Shown here one piece after another: positions 32,346-42,889 of a stretch of DNA of 64,000 bases. Source of the stretch: Dryocosmus kuriphilus (lineage: Eukaryota; Arthropoda; Insecta; Hymenoptera; Cynipidae); contig CM076190.1 of NCBI GenBank assembly GCA_038277395.1, positions 246,121,256-246,185,255 of the forward strand, given 5' to 3'. Position 1 is the stretch's first letter. Each line of letters begins with the position of its first letter. The notes under the pieces were generated by a model. That model saw only the letters and a program-made list of their open reading frames with translations, did no database searches and was not told where the DNA came from. Made by a program: the position numbers and the translations under genes.

Positions 32346-33249
32346 TTATCTGCCGAGCTTTTATTGTTTTGAGGTCCGCGGACATCATCAGCCGCTCAAA
32401 GGTAGGACCCCCGCTTCAGAAGACAATTCTAAGGAATCCAGCCGCCCCTTTTACTTCCGAAGAATCTCCGAGAGACAAGGAAAGAACACTAAATCCCCGG
32501 ACGTTGAAGCAGGATAGAGGCGGGAGGAAGGAAGACCTCGAGGTGAAAAGTAAATGCGACGAGGCAGACCAATCAAGAGCGCGGATCATTAGGCGCGGGC
32601 TCCCCCAGCTCCCTCTCTCTCTAACGCGTTTAGATTACACCTCCCTACTGTCCCCCAATTGTGCTTCGCTGTCCATTTTAGGGACTAATTCGAGTAATTT
32701 ATTCTTCTTCGATTTTGTGTAACCGAAGTGGGTGAGACTTTCCTGTTCCCATTTTCAAATAGAGAATATAGTGTTTCTTCCCGACTCACCCGCAAGGAGT
32801 AAGGTAAGATTGAGATTTTGTATTTTAACGGTCTAGCCAAGTGACTTTTTTGTATTAATTAATGGTGTAAATTAGATTTTGGGTTCCTTGGCTGAGTGGT
32901 TAATTCTTAAGGTGACCCGTTACTTCACTGACCCACTGTTTCTCTCGAATTATTGTATTCCCGAGTAGTTCCTGTTAATTTTTCCCACTATGGAAAGCCG
33001 AGGGGTGGAGCCTTTTTCTAAACTGGTATTCTCCTTTAATTATGTATAGTTTTAGTGACATTTTTCGAAACATGCTTCCTCTTTTGCTCCCGTTACGAAT
33101 ATGAGCCTGACCCCATATATTATTAAGCTTATGCAATCCTCTTTTACCATAATTCTCACCTTTTCTGTATAATGGTGGCTTTACTGATTTGAGTCCTGCT
33201 TCTATTTTATTTAACCTTGTATGGTCGTAATGCTAATTTTGTTGAATTA

Positions 33250-33430
33250 AGCCCCCTTTTTTATTTTATCGAGCCCCATTTATTTTATCAAGCCCCATTT
33301 ACTCATCTAAACCCATTAAATTTATCGAGCGCCATTTATTCTATCAAACCCCATTTATTTATCGAAATCCAGTTATTTTATCAAGCCCCATTTATTTACC
33401 GATCTCCATTCATTTAGTGAGCTCCATTTC
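33250..33430 (+). repeat. ~19-bp minisatellite
   Basis: About ten degenerate tandem units of CCCCATTTATTTATCAAG. It explains the low-complexity open frame at 33217-33417, which is not a gene. Confidence 0.8.
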
Positions 33431-33483
33431 TATCTTATCGAACTATGTTTTGCCCTCAGCGTGTCCTTTGACTTTGTAACACT

Positions 33484-33508
33484 CCCCCCCCCCCCCCCCC
33501 CCCCCCCC
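33484..33508. repeat. C25 homopolymer
   Basis: Twenty-five consecutive C residues. The true length is likely variable or uncertain. Confidence 0.85.
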
Positions 33509-34241
33509 ATTTAATTTCCCATTTAATTTCGTGTAGACGCTAGCGTAGTGCAGGTTATCAATTTTGTTAGATCATTATCGGCGGTTTTGTAATGAGGTTT
33601 ATATTAATCCTCAGACTTTGTATTGAGATTCTTATTAATTTGTTCGTTCTGTATTGATATTCGTGATAATTTATTAATTTTGTATAGAAAATTTTGACTT
33701 TAGAGTATTATTGATTTCGCATTGAGACCTATCGGCTGTATTAGAGATTTGCATTAATTTTCCACTGATTTTTGTACTATTTCAATGAATCGCGTCGAAG
33801 CCCATCTAAAATCTTTGTTCGAAACTATTGAGGCCTCCTGTAGATAAATATCACTTTTATGTTTTATGGAAAAGAATCATTTCGTGCTTTATTAAATGGC
33901 GTATAACCCATCCCCTCTACCGTAACCAAAGCAATTAGTGGCTGAGCTAGGCGGTAAAGTTGATAATGCAGATAAATAATATCTTTCAGGTTTTAGATCT
34001 AGTGTCCCAAGAAAGGACTGGCGCCCGGGGTTATTGAGTTTTAGTGTTTTTGGGTTCTAGATAATATTGAGTTATGGTGCTTTAGATTTTTATATAAGAT
34101 TGAATTGTAGCGTTTTGAGGTGTTGGGTTCCATTGAGATTTTTTTTTAGTTTTATATTTCGGATTGCCTTGTGCGTGACCTTGGTTGATCACACTGTTTC
34201 CTCTATTTTACAACTTGAGAAAAAGGTGCACGTCAAACTCC

Positions 34242-34447
34242 AAAGTAAAGAAAAGATACATCAGTGAAGAAATCTACAATCAAAAAGGCCGGTGCTATTT
34301 TGAAAAAGCAAAAAAGGTATTATTGTCATGGCTGTGAAAAGGATGAGATATTTGACACGAGACAATGCATTAAATGCAGCAAGTTGTATCATTAGGCTTG
34401 CGCTGGTTTATCAGTGTATGATAGTGATAATTCTGAGTGCTGCTAAG
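34242..34447 (+). pseudogene. pogo 1 C-terminal zinc finger
   Basis: Resumes the transposase after the LTR-like insertion: RYYCHGCEKDEIF, RQCIKCSKLYH, a stop, then ACAGLS and SECC. The Cys/His spacing resembles a PHD-type finger found at the C-terminus of some insect pogo transposases. Two stops disrupt it. Confidence 0.65.
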
Positions 34448-34884
34448 AAAGGCAATTGAGTCTTATAACATTTAAACAGTATCATTGCTGCACTCAAATG
34501 GTTATTGACCTCTAATATCATTTATATTAAGTATAAGTTAACTGTTTAAGTATGTTGAAGCCATAGGCCTTATTATCATATTATAGTATGGTAATGCCTA
34601 TTTGTATGGTTTTTAGAAATGTGTAATCTTGCATTTTTTATGGTAAAAGTTACGATTCTTTATTTATATCTTATAAAAATGTATTCAAATAAGGACCAGC
34701 ATTAAAATTTGACGATTAAATTGGATACTTTTTATATTATTAAAAATATCCCAAGCCAGGCCTTATTATCCGCAGGTACCTTATTTAAAAAATATTGTAG
34801 AGAACAGTATCTAAATCACGTTCTCTGATTTATTCCACCTTATTGTTGATGTTTTTATGAAATAATTTTGCCGAATAATTGTAC

Positions 34885-35021
34885 AAAACGAGAAGTACCG
34901 GTAGGAGGAAAGGGAGACCTGACAGGTGAATGATGTTCATCAGAAAAATAAGTAGCTCTTTAACGAAATACACCAGGAATGGCTTCACCATTAGGTAAAC
35001 ACTCGAACTGTGAACTCAATT
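34885..35021 (-). pseudogene. KRVK exon relic, copy E
   Basis: The N-terminal part of the exon only, starting after an acceptor TTTCTTCTTGCAG (exon from 35021). The frame aligns with copies C and D (SSQFECLPNGEA, then HHSPVRSPFPPTG) with one internal TAA. The second half is gone. The conserved acceptor in a third copy supports the exon model. Confidence 0.5.
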
Positions 35022-35664
35022 CTGCAAGAAGAAATAGAATATTAAAGTTTTATTATGGGAAAATTGTAGTCTATGACGTAATAAATTAATGAAATTGCAA
35101 TACGTTTAGTTTCTGCTTTCTTTACTTTTGAAGTAAAGAGAATATTGGATGGAAACTTTGAGAAATCAAAGAAAACTTATTAGTAGGCCGCTATTGAAAT
35201 AAAGTGCGGAACACCAAACCTAATGTTGTCTTTGTTTCGTTCGACCGAAATGCAAATTTATATTCTTTACAGCTTAGCGGTGTGTTTTGCAGTCCATTTG
35301 TATGGTCCTTAGTGACAGCATATATACAACACTGTTTAAATAAATTTAGCGTACGTAATTTTAATTACAAGATGATTTCAAAAGCGTAAGCTACCAAACC
35401 TAATTTTCTACAGCAGTGTTTAAAAATTGAAATTGATAACACAATTAAAAACATCCATTATGGGTATAGGCGCGCAGGTTGGAAAAATGATGAAAGTTTA
35501 ATTAACCACTATAAGATATTGGAATAAAGTCTACCTACCCAAGTGAGGAAAATACGTAAACACTGAAGTAATTCTCCATAAATGCTACAGATTGCTTTGG
35601 ATTGTAATTGGAAGACGTATTTACGATATCTTTATAGCAACTTTATGACGTCGCGAAGACGTTA
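35022..35664. other. AT-rich non-coding spacer
   Basis: No supported gene; it presumably includes the intron flank of copy E. The open frame 35204-35389 has no recognisable feature. Confidence 0.5.
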
Positions 35665-35879
35665 TACGAGGGGTGTTCAAAAAATAACGGGAATTTTCAT
35701 TTCTTTCGAAAGAATACTTATTTATTCATCTATATTGAACTTCTCACGCTCAAAGTAATTCCCATCAGATATAATATAATTATTTCAGCGGTTTTTTCCA
35801 GTCTTCGGCGCACTTTTGATATTCGATCTTCAGGATAGCCTTTAGCTCATTCAGCAATTCACTTTTGATCTCAGGTATG

Positions 35880-36571
35880 CTCACAAAACGACGGAATCTC
35901 AAGTTCATTTTTTCAATTTTGGGAACAAAAAAATGTCACACGTAGCCATGTTCGGCGAACAGGGAGACTGGCGTATCACGACCATGTTGTTTTGGGCAAA
36001 AAATTCATGAACAAGCAATGAAGTATGAGTAGGTGCATTATCGAGATGCAAGCGCCATGATTTGTTTTGCCAAAGAATCGATCGTTTTCGTAGGATTGCT
36101 TCACGCAACTGGCATAAGACTCCATATAGTACACTTTACTGATGGTTTGACCTCGTGGCAAGAATTTATGGTGCACAGCACTGGTCAGATAAAAAAAATA
36201 CAGAGACCATAACCTTCATGTTCGACAGAAGTTGTCGAGTTTTTTTCAGTCTTGGGGATTCAGAATGTTTCCAGTGAGACGAGTGAGCTTTAGTTTCGAC
36301 GTGTTACCTGTGGACTCATCTCTCGTTACCTGTTGTGATACATTTGAGCAGTTCTGGATCGCTGTTGTCTTCAGTCAGCAACTCCATAATAACTTCCACT
36401 CGGCGGAGTTTTTTTTTCGAAATTAAACAGTGTTGGAACAAATTTTGCTGACACGCGTTTCCTAGCCAAAACATGCGAGAAAATTGCATCACTTGAGCCA
36501 ATTGATACGCCAACCTCATCAGCAACCTCTCTAACAGTGATCCGCCGATCTTCCGTAATATTTTTTTTTCA
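35880..36571 (-). pseudogene. mariner 4 transposase, catalytic part
   Basis: Minus strand from 36571: TEDRRITVREVADEVG, the linker to FVPTLFN, then CITTGNER where TGDE is expected, so the first catalytic Asp is Asn. The second (LHLDNAPTH) and third (ATCDIFLF) Asp are present with 34 residues between. Several stops. Dead. Confidence 0.8.
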
Positions 36572-36575
36572 CTTT

Positions 36576-36743
36576 TGTAAGGAAATAATCAAAGGGGCTT
36601 TCTTGATGTAGAATATAGATGTTTATTGCAACTTTTACATGTTTACGGTCCAACGGTCGGAGACCAACTGTCCCTCACTCTTCTCAATACCTCCTACTAG
36701 TTGCGCCCTCTGTAGCTTATCAAATAATTATTTTACCCTTACA
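36576..36743 (-). repeat. Gypsy 3' LTR
   Basis: Starts TGTAAGG and ends CCTTACA, which are mutually inverted. 168 bp, same length as the other LTR. It follows the pol stop by about 117 bp; no clear polypurine tract is seen next to it. Confidence 0.9.
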
Positions 36744-36859
36744 GTTCGGCCATCCTGAACAAAGTTCGGCCCGAACTTACCATTAATAATATTCGTACTT
36801 GCATTTATTCGAAAAGGTCGATGATACATTAGTTTGGTTATTATAGGATACAGAGGGAT

Positions 36860-39233
36860 TCACTCTGGCTTGTGATTATCAGAACGCCAGGGTTTCAGAT
36901 GGCAAGCTTCCCAAGTTCCTGTATAGGGCTTCTGCGTGACTTGAAAATTCTCAACGTCTTTTAGGATATACCGATCATTTCGCAAAACTTTAATGATTTC
37001 ATAAGGACCCTTGGACTTAGGAATAATCTTTTGCGGAATCCCGGGCGTACTGTCTACGTTCTTAATCATAACATAGTCGCCGCTTTGATATTTCTGAGGT
37101 ACTTTTCGCTTTTTATCGAAGTATTGTTTATTATACTGCTGAGCCTTGACAATTTTTTCTTCAGCGTTCGCTCTTAGCTCTTCGAAGTTACGGTTCTCAT
37201 TCTCTATTCGAGCTTGTTCAAAGTATTCAGCCAAAACATCAATTATTTTTCCGCGTTGATTCATGGCGAAAAGAAGTTTACTGGCAGTTTCTCCCGTTGA
37301 CTTATGGACTGTGTTATTCAGAGCAAACTCAACTTCTGGTACTACCTTATACCAGTATTTTTTACAAGAAAGATCTGATAGTTTGGCGAACATGGGTCCT
37401 AAGTCGCGATTATTTCGTTCCACTTGGCCGTTTGCCTTTGGAGACTGCGTAGCGATTCGGACATGTTCAATGTTATTTTCAGAAAGATAGGATTCGAATT
37501 CCTGCGAAATAAAACACGAGCCGCGATCAGATACAATTAATTTTGGCCTACTGTAATTTCGAAAATGTTCATCTAAAGCGCTTATCGCCTCTTTAGTGTC
37601 AGTCGTTTTGACCGGGTATAGTTTCACGAATTTGGTGAAACCATCGGTTACCAGAAGTACATGCTGCTTTGCTGAAAGTCTTTTGTCTATCGGTCCATAA
37701 TGATCGATGTGGAACGTAGAAAAGGGAACGTTCCCTTTCGGAATAGGGTTGAGAAAACCCTCCTTTTTACCTGTGATGGGAGAAAAAGCAATACATTTCA
37801 AGCAATTAGGTATATAAAACTTAATCTTGGCGCGAAGATCTGGGAACCAATAGTTTCTCAGTATCGCCTCGGCAGTTTTCTCTGTGGCCATGTGTCCTAA
37901 TTCATCATGGTACTTGTGGATCACATGATCCTCCATCCCCACCGGGGCATAAAACAAGAGGTCATCACCGCGTTTTCGGTACAATATACCATTTCTCATT
38001 TCGTAGAATTTGTTTTCTGTGGTTTCTAGCTTTTTGCGCAGTTCACAAATCTTAAGATCGCGATTTTGTCTTATAACCATGTTCGTTTCAAAAGAATTTT
38101 CTTCTACAATCATTATTTTCCGACTAAGGGCATCGACGTGTAACATTCTATCGGCACGCCTATGTTCTATAGTTTTGTCGTAGTTCTCCAACTCTAAGGA
38201 CCATCTCGCAATTCTAGGATTAACCTCTTTCTTGTCTAAGGTTAGTTTCAAGGAGTTACAGTCTGTTAAGATTTTGAATTTAATACCCTGCAAGTAAACT
38301 CGGAAGCGTCGGAGAGCATAAATAATTGCCAGTGTTTCCAATTCAAAACTATGGTATTTGCTTTCTACGTCGGAAGTTCTTTTAGAAAAATAAAAGATCG
38401 GATGCAGTTTCCCGTCTGCTTTACGTTGGATTAGAACTGCCCCGAAACCGAGTTTACTGGCATCACAATGTAATTCTGTTTCATCGCTCGGATTGTAGAT
38501 GCTAAGAACTGGAGCAGCTGTCAATTTTTCCTTAAGGGTTTCGAACGCTTCAAACTCCGATTTAGTCAATTTAAATGGAACGTTTTTCCGCAGTAAGTCG
38601 TACAGCGGTTTTGCTATAATCGAAAATCCCTTGATGAATTTTCGGAAATAAGAACAGAGACCTAAAAATTTCTGAACGTCGTGAACGTGTTGCGGTAACG
38701 GAAAATTGTTGACGGCTTCTACACCTCGAATAGTGGGGGTTACGCCCTTTTCAGAAACACTATATCCGAGGTATTCTATTTCTGTTTGGAAAAACTTGCA
38801 TTTATCAATTCTGAGTTCTAACTTGTTTTCGACTATTAGGGAGAAAACACGTGCAAGGGTCTCGAAATGTTGTCCTAAGGTTTCAGAGGCTATCATCTGA
38901 TCATCCAGATAGGCGACTACTTCGCCATTTTTGATTAATTCTGCAAATACCGTGTTAATAAAATATTGAAATTTAGCGGGAGCTACTTTAAGTCCAAAAG
39001 GGACCTTAAGATATTCTTTTAAGCCAAACGGCGTTATAAAAGCAGTGAACTGAATAGAAGCTTCCGCGATTGGTATGTGGTGGAAACCATCTTTAAGTTC
39101 GAGAAGTGTAAAGTATTTTTTGTCTCGAAGTTTGTCTATTTAGTCTTCAATTAGCGGAAGGGGGTAATTGCCGCGTAAGATTTTTTTATTCAAGGTACGA
39201 TAATCAACACATAACCTAGTTTCTCCGTTTTTC
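36860..39233 (-). pseudogene. Gypsy pol: reverse transcriptase, RNase H, integrase
   Basis: Copies element RNA into DNA and inserts it. On the minus strand: reverse transcriptase with LCVDYRTLN and the catalytic YLDD just before the open stretch beginning at 38896; RNase H (LHCDASKLGFGAVL, ILTDCNSL, HVDALSRK); an integrase zinc finger (H-H-C-C, ending PNCLKC); and the integrase core with D,D,E (HIDHYGP, IVSDRGSCF, GQVERNN) and a basic C-terminus. A TAA at about 39140 replaces a Gln codon in the segment LIED-IDKL of the reverse transcriptase. From there to 36860 the frame is open (678 codons from 38896). No envelope follows. Confidence 0.9.
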
Positions 39234-41129
39234 TTATTTGTTAAAACTATTGGTGAAGCGTAAGGTGATTCGCTCGGACGAATAATGCCCCTTTCTGACA
39301 AAGAGTCTAGAAATTTCTTGCAGTTTTCCCTTTTCCGCGGATGACAACCTTCTAGGATTGTAATGAAAAGGTTGATGGTCAGTGAGTTTTAGTGACAACT
39401 CTGTTTTCACTTTAGGTGAGTTCGGACGTTCAGGTAGTACATACTTGTTTACAAATAAATCTTCGACCATCGAGCGCGTTTTGTAATCTGAGTTCTGGTT
39501 GATATTAAGTGACAATTCATTTTCAGAATTGTTTTCGGGAACAGCAATCGCAAAAATATCCGGAATTTTCTCATCATGATTACTATTTACATCGGACAAG
39601 CCCATACCAAACATTTTTAAAGTTCTTCCACCCAAAACAACCGATGTTTTCATCGTCGAGTTAGGGACTACAAGGATTCTTAAATTCTCGTGAGTTACAT
39701 GGCCAATTCGGATACTTACAGAAGTTTCGCCTAGAATCTTCAACTCGCTGTTGTTTATTCCGCTGTACTTACATTTTTGTGTCGAAACAGTATCTAAGGT
39801 TGACTCTGGTACGAACATCTCTTTAATAAAACTTACGGGACTTCCTGTATCAAGAAGTGAGTTGAGCTGAAGACAGATGAGCTCGCCGGAATTATCGAAT
39901 TTATATTCGATGGTTCTGAAGTAGTTGCTGTCGCCCTCTCCGTCGAGCTGTGTGATATTGCTGATCTGCGGTGATTTCTTCTCAGGGCATTCCTTATGAG
40001 TGTGTCCTTGTTTGAAGCACTTAAAGCAGGCACCTTTTTCCCTCAGAGGTTGCGTACACTCCCCAGCATAATGGCCTAGTTTGCTGCAATTATAACAGCG
40101 CACTGGTAACTTCTGAAGATCTTTTGAAGAATTTGTTGTCTTCGGTTCAGGATTCATGTTGGGCTTCATTTGTGAGCCTTGTGAAGATTCAGTTTTCGCA
40201 GGTACTCTCTTTTCGTTCTTGAGTGTTATTTTGTCGAAAGCCTCCAGCAGATCTCTCTTTTCCTTGAATCGTTGGATCCTAGCTTGATTCCTCATGTTTA
40301 TGTCCGGTATGCCATCAGTGACATAGTCCAGGAGTTCGTCTTCTGCGACTGTGATAGTATTGGCCAGAATTAGCTTCTCGTGAAAATAGTAGCTGAAGGT
40401 CTCGTTGAAATTCCAATGTCTCTCTTCGAAATTCCTTCGAAGTGTCAACTTATTTGGTCGGTGATCGAAGATTGAGCCTAATTCTTTAAATGGGTCATTT
40501 ACGCACATACCGACGTATTCTGACTTAGACTGAAACCACTGTTGGGCTTTGCCCTTGAGTTTCGTGGCGAACAGAAGGCGGGCATGCGCTTTATCCAGTT
40601 TATATGTTGTTTCTAGAAGCTTGAATTGATCCTTCCACTTCGTATAGTCGGAGCTCGTGCCGTCGAAATCACTCAGAAGATCCTTTAAGGAAATGATGTT
40701 CATTTGACGTGAAGGAGCTTCTTCTTGATTTTGAAGTCTAGGAGATTGCCGAAGTAACTCATTTTCTCTTCGGGCTAGATCCAATTCTCGTTGTAGAAGA
40801 TCACGTTCTCTCTGCATTAATTCCATTTCCCTTCTGTAGGAATTTTCAGCTGCTATTGTGTTGTTCTGAAAGAGAGGCAGACCAGCAGGTATATTCGGAC
40901 CTAAAATTATATCTGAAGCTTCATCCTGAATTGCCGGCTCGTTGGCAACCCGATTCTGAATAGCCAAAGCTACTTGCAGCCATACTTCGCTTGGATCATG
41001 CTCGGAGGGTCGTGCTATTATATCTGATTTGTTTCCTGCCATTGACAGTTCATAATTTCTTGCCACCTCTTTCAAGAGAGCAGCTGAAAACGAGTACGGG
41101 TTCGTTCTCGTATTGTTTGGCATCTTCAC
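39234..41129 (-). CDS. Gypsy gag-protease
   Basis: 631 codons. The N-terminus and capsid region are followed by a coiled-coil stretch (RREMELMQRERDLLQREL, about residues 93-110). Capsid-like helices include WKDQFKLLETTYKL. Two CCHC zinc knuckles (CYNCSKLGHYAGEC and CFKCFKQGHTHKEC) bind RNA. The aspartic protease has active site LLDTGSP followed by a flap region. It should run into the reverse transcriptase, but an extra G in a GGGG run near 39290 shifts the frame and it ends at 39234 after a short out-of-frame tail. Gag itself looks complete. Start chosen at the ATG at 41129 or two codons later. Confidence 0.88.
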   Translation of the reverse strand: MKMPNNTRTNPYSFSAALLKEVARNYELSMAGNKSDIIARPSEHDPSEVWLQVALAIQNRVANEPAIQDEASDIILGPNIPAGLPLFQNNTIAAENSYRREMELMQRERDLLQRELDLARRENELLRQSPRLQNQEEAPSRQMNIISLKDLLSDFDGTSSDYTKWKDQFKLLETTYKLDKAHARLLFATKLKGKAQQWFQSKSEYVGMCVNDPFKELGSIFDHRPNKLTLRRNFEERHWNFNETFSYYFHEKLILANTITVAEDELLDYVTDGIPDINMRNQARIQRFKEKRDLLEAFDKITLKNEKRVPAKTESSQGSQMKPNMNPEPKTTNSSKDLQKLPVRCYNCSKLGHYAGECTQPLREKGACFKCFKQGHTHKECPEKKSPQISNITQLDGEGDSNYFRTIEYKFDNSGELICLQLNSLLDTGSPVSFIKEMFVPESTLDTVSTQKCKYSGINNSELKILGETSVSIRIGHVTHENLRILVVPNSTMKTSVVLGGRTLKMFGMGLSDVNSNHDEKIPDIFAIAVPENNSENELSLNINQNSDYKTRSMVEDLFVNKYVLPERPNSPKVKTELSLKLTDHQPFHYNPRRLSSAEKGKLQEISRLFVRKGHYSSERITLRFTNSFNK

Positions 41130-41159
41130 TAATATGTTTTTATCGGAAGTAGAATCTGA

Positions 41160-41470
41160 GGCGTTCTCAAGTTATAGTTTGGAATTTTAAATTGTATCAA
41201 AAGGATTCATTCGGTTCTGAAGTTTATTTCGAAATTTTAAATTATCAAAAGGATTCATTCGGTTCTGAAGTTTATTTCGGAATTTTGAATTACCAAAAGG
41301 ATTCATTCGGTTCTGAAGTTTATTTCGGAATTTTGAATTATCAAAAGGGTTCATTCGGTTCTGAAGTTTATTTCGGAATTTTGAATTATCAGAAGGATTT
41401 TACCCGGTTCTCAAGTCATAGTTCGGAATTTTAAATTATCAGAAGGATTTTATTCGCGATTCAAAATGTT
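41160..41470 (+). repeat. 48-bp minisatellite in the Gypsy leader
   Basis: About five tandem 48-bp units of the pattern CAAAAGGATTCATTCGGTTC plus TGAAGTTTATTTCGGAATTT, the first and last degenerate. It lies between the 5' LTR and gag. 48 is a multiple of three, so the plus strand shows a repeating open frame that is not a gene. Confidence 0.9.
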
Positions 41471-42129
41471 CCTGGGTTTATAAATATTCCGAAGTTCTTT
41501 CATAAGTGCTTAGGGTTTTGCATTTGACAGAAGGATGCCACTGAAGACCTAAGCAAACACAGAAGCGAGAATTCCCTGGTTATACCGTAAGTCACTATAA
41601 GTTTGTCTAACGTCACTCTATTCCTGATCCATCAGTCCTAGTGACCTGGTCACAAAAATGTCAACCGGCTCAAATGATCTATGGTCTCTAGTGAAAAAAA
41701 CGCCACCATGCGTTTTACTTCGAAAACACTCTAGGGTTTCTTCAGTTTAGACTGGGGCAACGACAGAACGCCACCACACGTTCGCTTTCGTAAGCACAAA
41801 AGAGATTCAAAGCCACCGTTGGCAACCGCCATTTATAATTCCGAGATATGGTTTATGAATCTTTCACTTTCACAGTTTCCACTTTTCACATTTGACTTTT
41901 CAGAAACACGTCACGCTCACTGAAACACTCGTAGCATCCAGCAGATATCTTACAGACGAAAAGGACTTCTGAGAAGCAAGGCAACCGATAGCGTTGCATC
42001 TGGCCACGCTCTACACACACGACGCGACGCGTTGATGATTGGCGAGTTTTATTATTTAAGGCGAGCACTTAGGAAAATTTAAGAACCCCGACACGTTTGG
42101 GCATTGGATCTTTATCCCACTTCTGAAAT

Positions 42130-42297
42130 TGTAAGGAAATAATCAAAGGGGGTTTCTTGATGTAGAATATAGATGTTTATTGCAACTTTTACAGGTTTAC
42201 GGTCCAACGGTCGGAGACCAACTGTCCCTCACTCCTCTCATTATCTCCTACTAGTTGCGCCCTCTGTAGCTTATCAAATATTTATTTTACCCTTATA
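42130..42297 (-). repeat. Gypsy 5' LTR
   Basis: 168 bp, TGTAAGG at the left and CCTTATA at the right (one change from the other LTR). No TGGCGCC-type primer-binding site follows it on the element strand. Confidence 0.9.
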
Positions 42298-42545
42298 CTT
42301 TTTCCACCTTATTGTCAGTTGTTGATGTGCTGGGACGTCCAGGGCGCTCGTCATATTCGACGTCTTCACTGCCTTCTTGAAAACGCTTATACCACTTGCA
42401 AACTCGTATATCACTTATAGCCGACTCGCCAAAAGCTACTTTCAATATTTCCAAAACTTTGTCGCACTTCATTCTATTCTTATAGTAAAATTGATCGCAA
42501 ATTTTCTGACCTAATTCTTCAGTAATTAAAAAATTGCAAATCGTA
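42298..42545 (-). pseudogene. mariner 4 transposase, DNA-binding part
   Basis: Minus strand from about 42545: ITEELGQKICDQFYY, LEILKVAFGESAISDIRV, CKWYKRFQEGSEDVEYD, RPGRPSTSTTDN. This is the paired helix-turn-helix region that joins the catalytic part left of the Gypsy element. Confidence 0.8.
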
Positions 42546-42720
42546 CCAAAACAAGTCTAACCTTTTCGACAGCTGATACAATTGTATACAGTGGATAGAG
42601 CTACGAATCAACATATACTTTCCAGACAAGTGTGCCAATACAACAAAAACAGTACTGCGCCAGTCGGGTGAACACATCCCGTGTAATTAAAAAATTCCCG
42701 TTACTTTTTAATTATATCCG

Positions 42721-42889
42721 TGTCTTAAAGATGATGTGAGGATATCTTGCCGACATTAAAATGTCTTAAAAGTGTCTTCAAGATATCTTTGCTACACGGA
42801 CACAGGACGTATTTTCGACTTCGTAAAAATTTCGCAAAAATGTCACAAAAACGTCTTCCTTTATTCTGCCCGCTGGGAGCTCATTCCTG
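42721..42889. other. non-coding spacer, ACGT-rich
   Basis: Contains ACGTCTT/GACGTATT-like words and ends CCCGCTGGGAGC; similar words occur at 43440-43585 (TACGTCCTAAAAACGTCTAA), where the tail reads TGCCCACTGG. Possibly two ends of one small repeat; not resolved. Confidence 0.35.

Larger units (their letters stand above)
31602..34235 (+). mobile_element. 2.6-kb LTR-like insertion, copy 1
   Basis: Begins TGTGATTTTGCA and ends GTGCACGTCA, flanked by AACTCC at 31596-31601 and 34236-34241, so it has TG...CA ends and a 6-bp (or 5-bp) duplication. It interrupts the pogo 1 gene. It has no coding capacity: it holds TATA-like and microsatellite tracts, two minisatellites and a C25 run. The first 1.1 kb recurs at 53.3-54.4 kb. 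It could be a long solo LTR or a large non-autonomous element. A string TGGCGCCCGGGG near 34020 resembles a primer-binding site but lies inside the element. Confidence 0.65.
29701..34781 (+). mobile_element. pogo-type transposon 1, split by an LTR-like insertion
   Basis: Ends are AGGTACC-inverted with TA duplications (29699-29700 and 34782-34783), as expected for pogo/Tc1. GGTAATAAGGCCT occurs twice in tandem at the left end. The motif recurs, inverted, at the right end and ~200 bp inside it, so it is a likely transposase binding site. The element is about 2.45 kb once the insertion 31602-34235 is removed. Confidence 0.85.
36576..42297 (-). mobile_element. Ty3/Gypsy LTR retrotransposon, 5.7 kb
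   Basis: Two 168-bp LTRs (about seven differences by eye), 4-bp duplication CTTT (36572-36575 and 42298-42301), gag-protease and pol on the minus strand, no envelope gene. Order of reverse transcriptase, RNase H, integrase is that of Ty3/Gypsy. One frameshift and one stop are visible in the coding region, so this copy is close to intact but disabled. The leader carries a 48-bp minisatellite. Confidence 0.92.
35667..42720 (-). mobile_element. mariner 4, split by a Gypsy element
   Basis: Left end CGAGGGGTGTTCAAAAAATA after TA (35665-35666). The right end near 42690-42720 keeps only the inner part of the inverted repeat (AATTCCCGTTACTTTTTAA). The transposase continues on both sides of the Gypsy element, which proves the nesting. 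Without the insert it is about 1.33 kb. Confidence 0.8.

Noticed and set aside
34015..34040. Primer-binding site TGGCGCCCGGGG marking an LTR boundary
   Set aside because: The target duplication places the element edge ~200 bp further on, and no gag or second LTR follows; kept only as a remark.
41192..41434. Open frame with a repeating 16-residue peptide
   Set aside because: It is the 48-bp minisatellite in the Gypsy leader, antisense to the element; no homology or start context.
36576..42297. Envelope gene making the Gypsy element an endogenous retrovirus
   Set aside because: Only ~117 bp separate the pol stop from the 3' LTR; no third reading frame exists.
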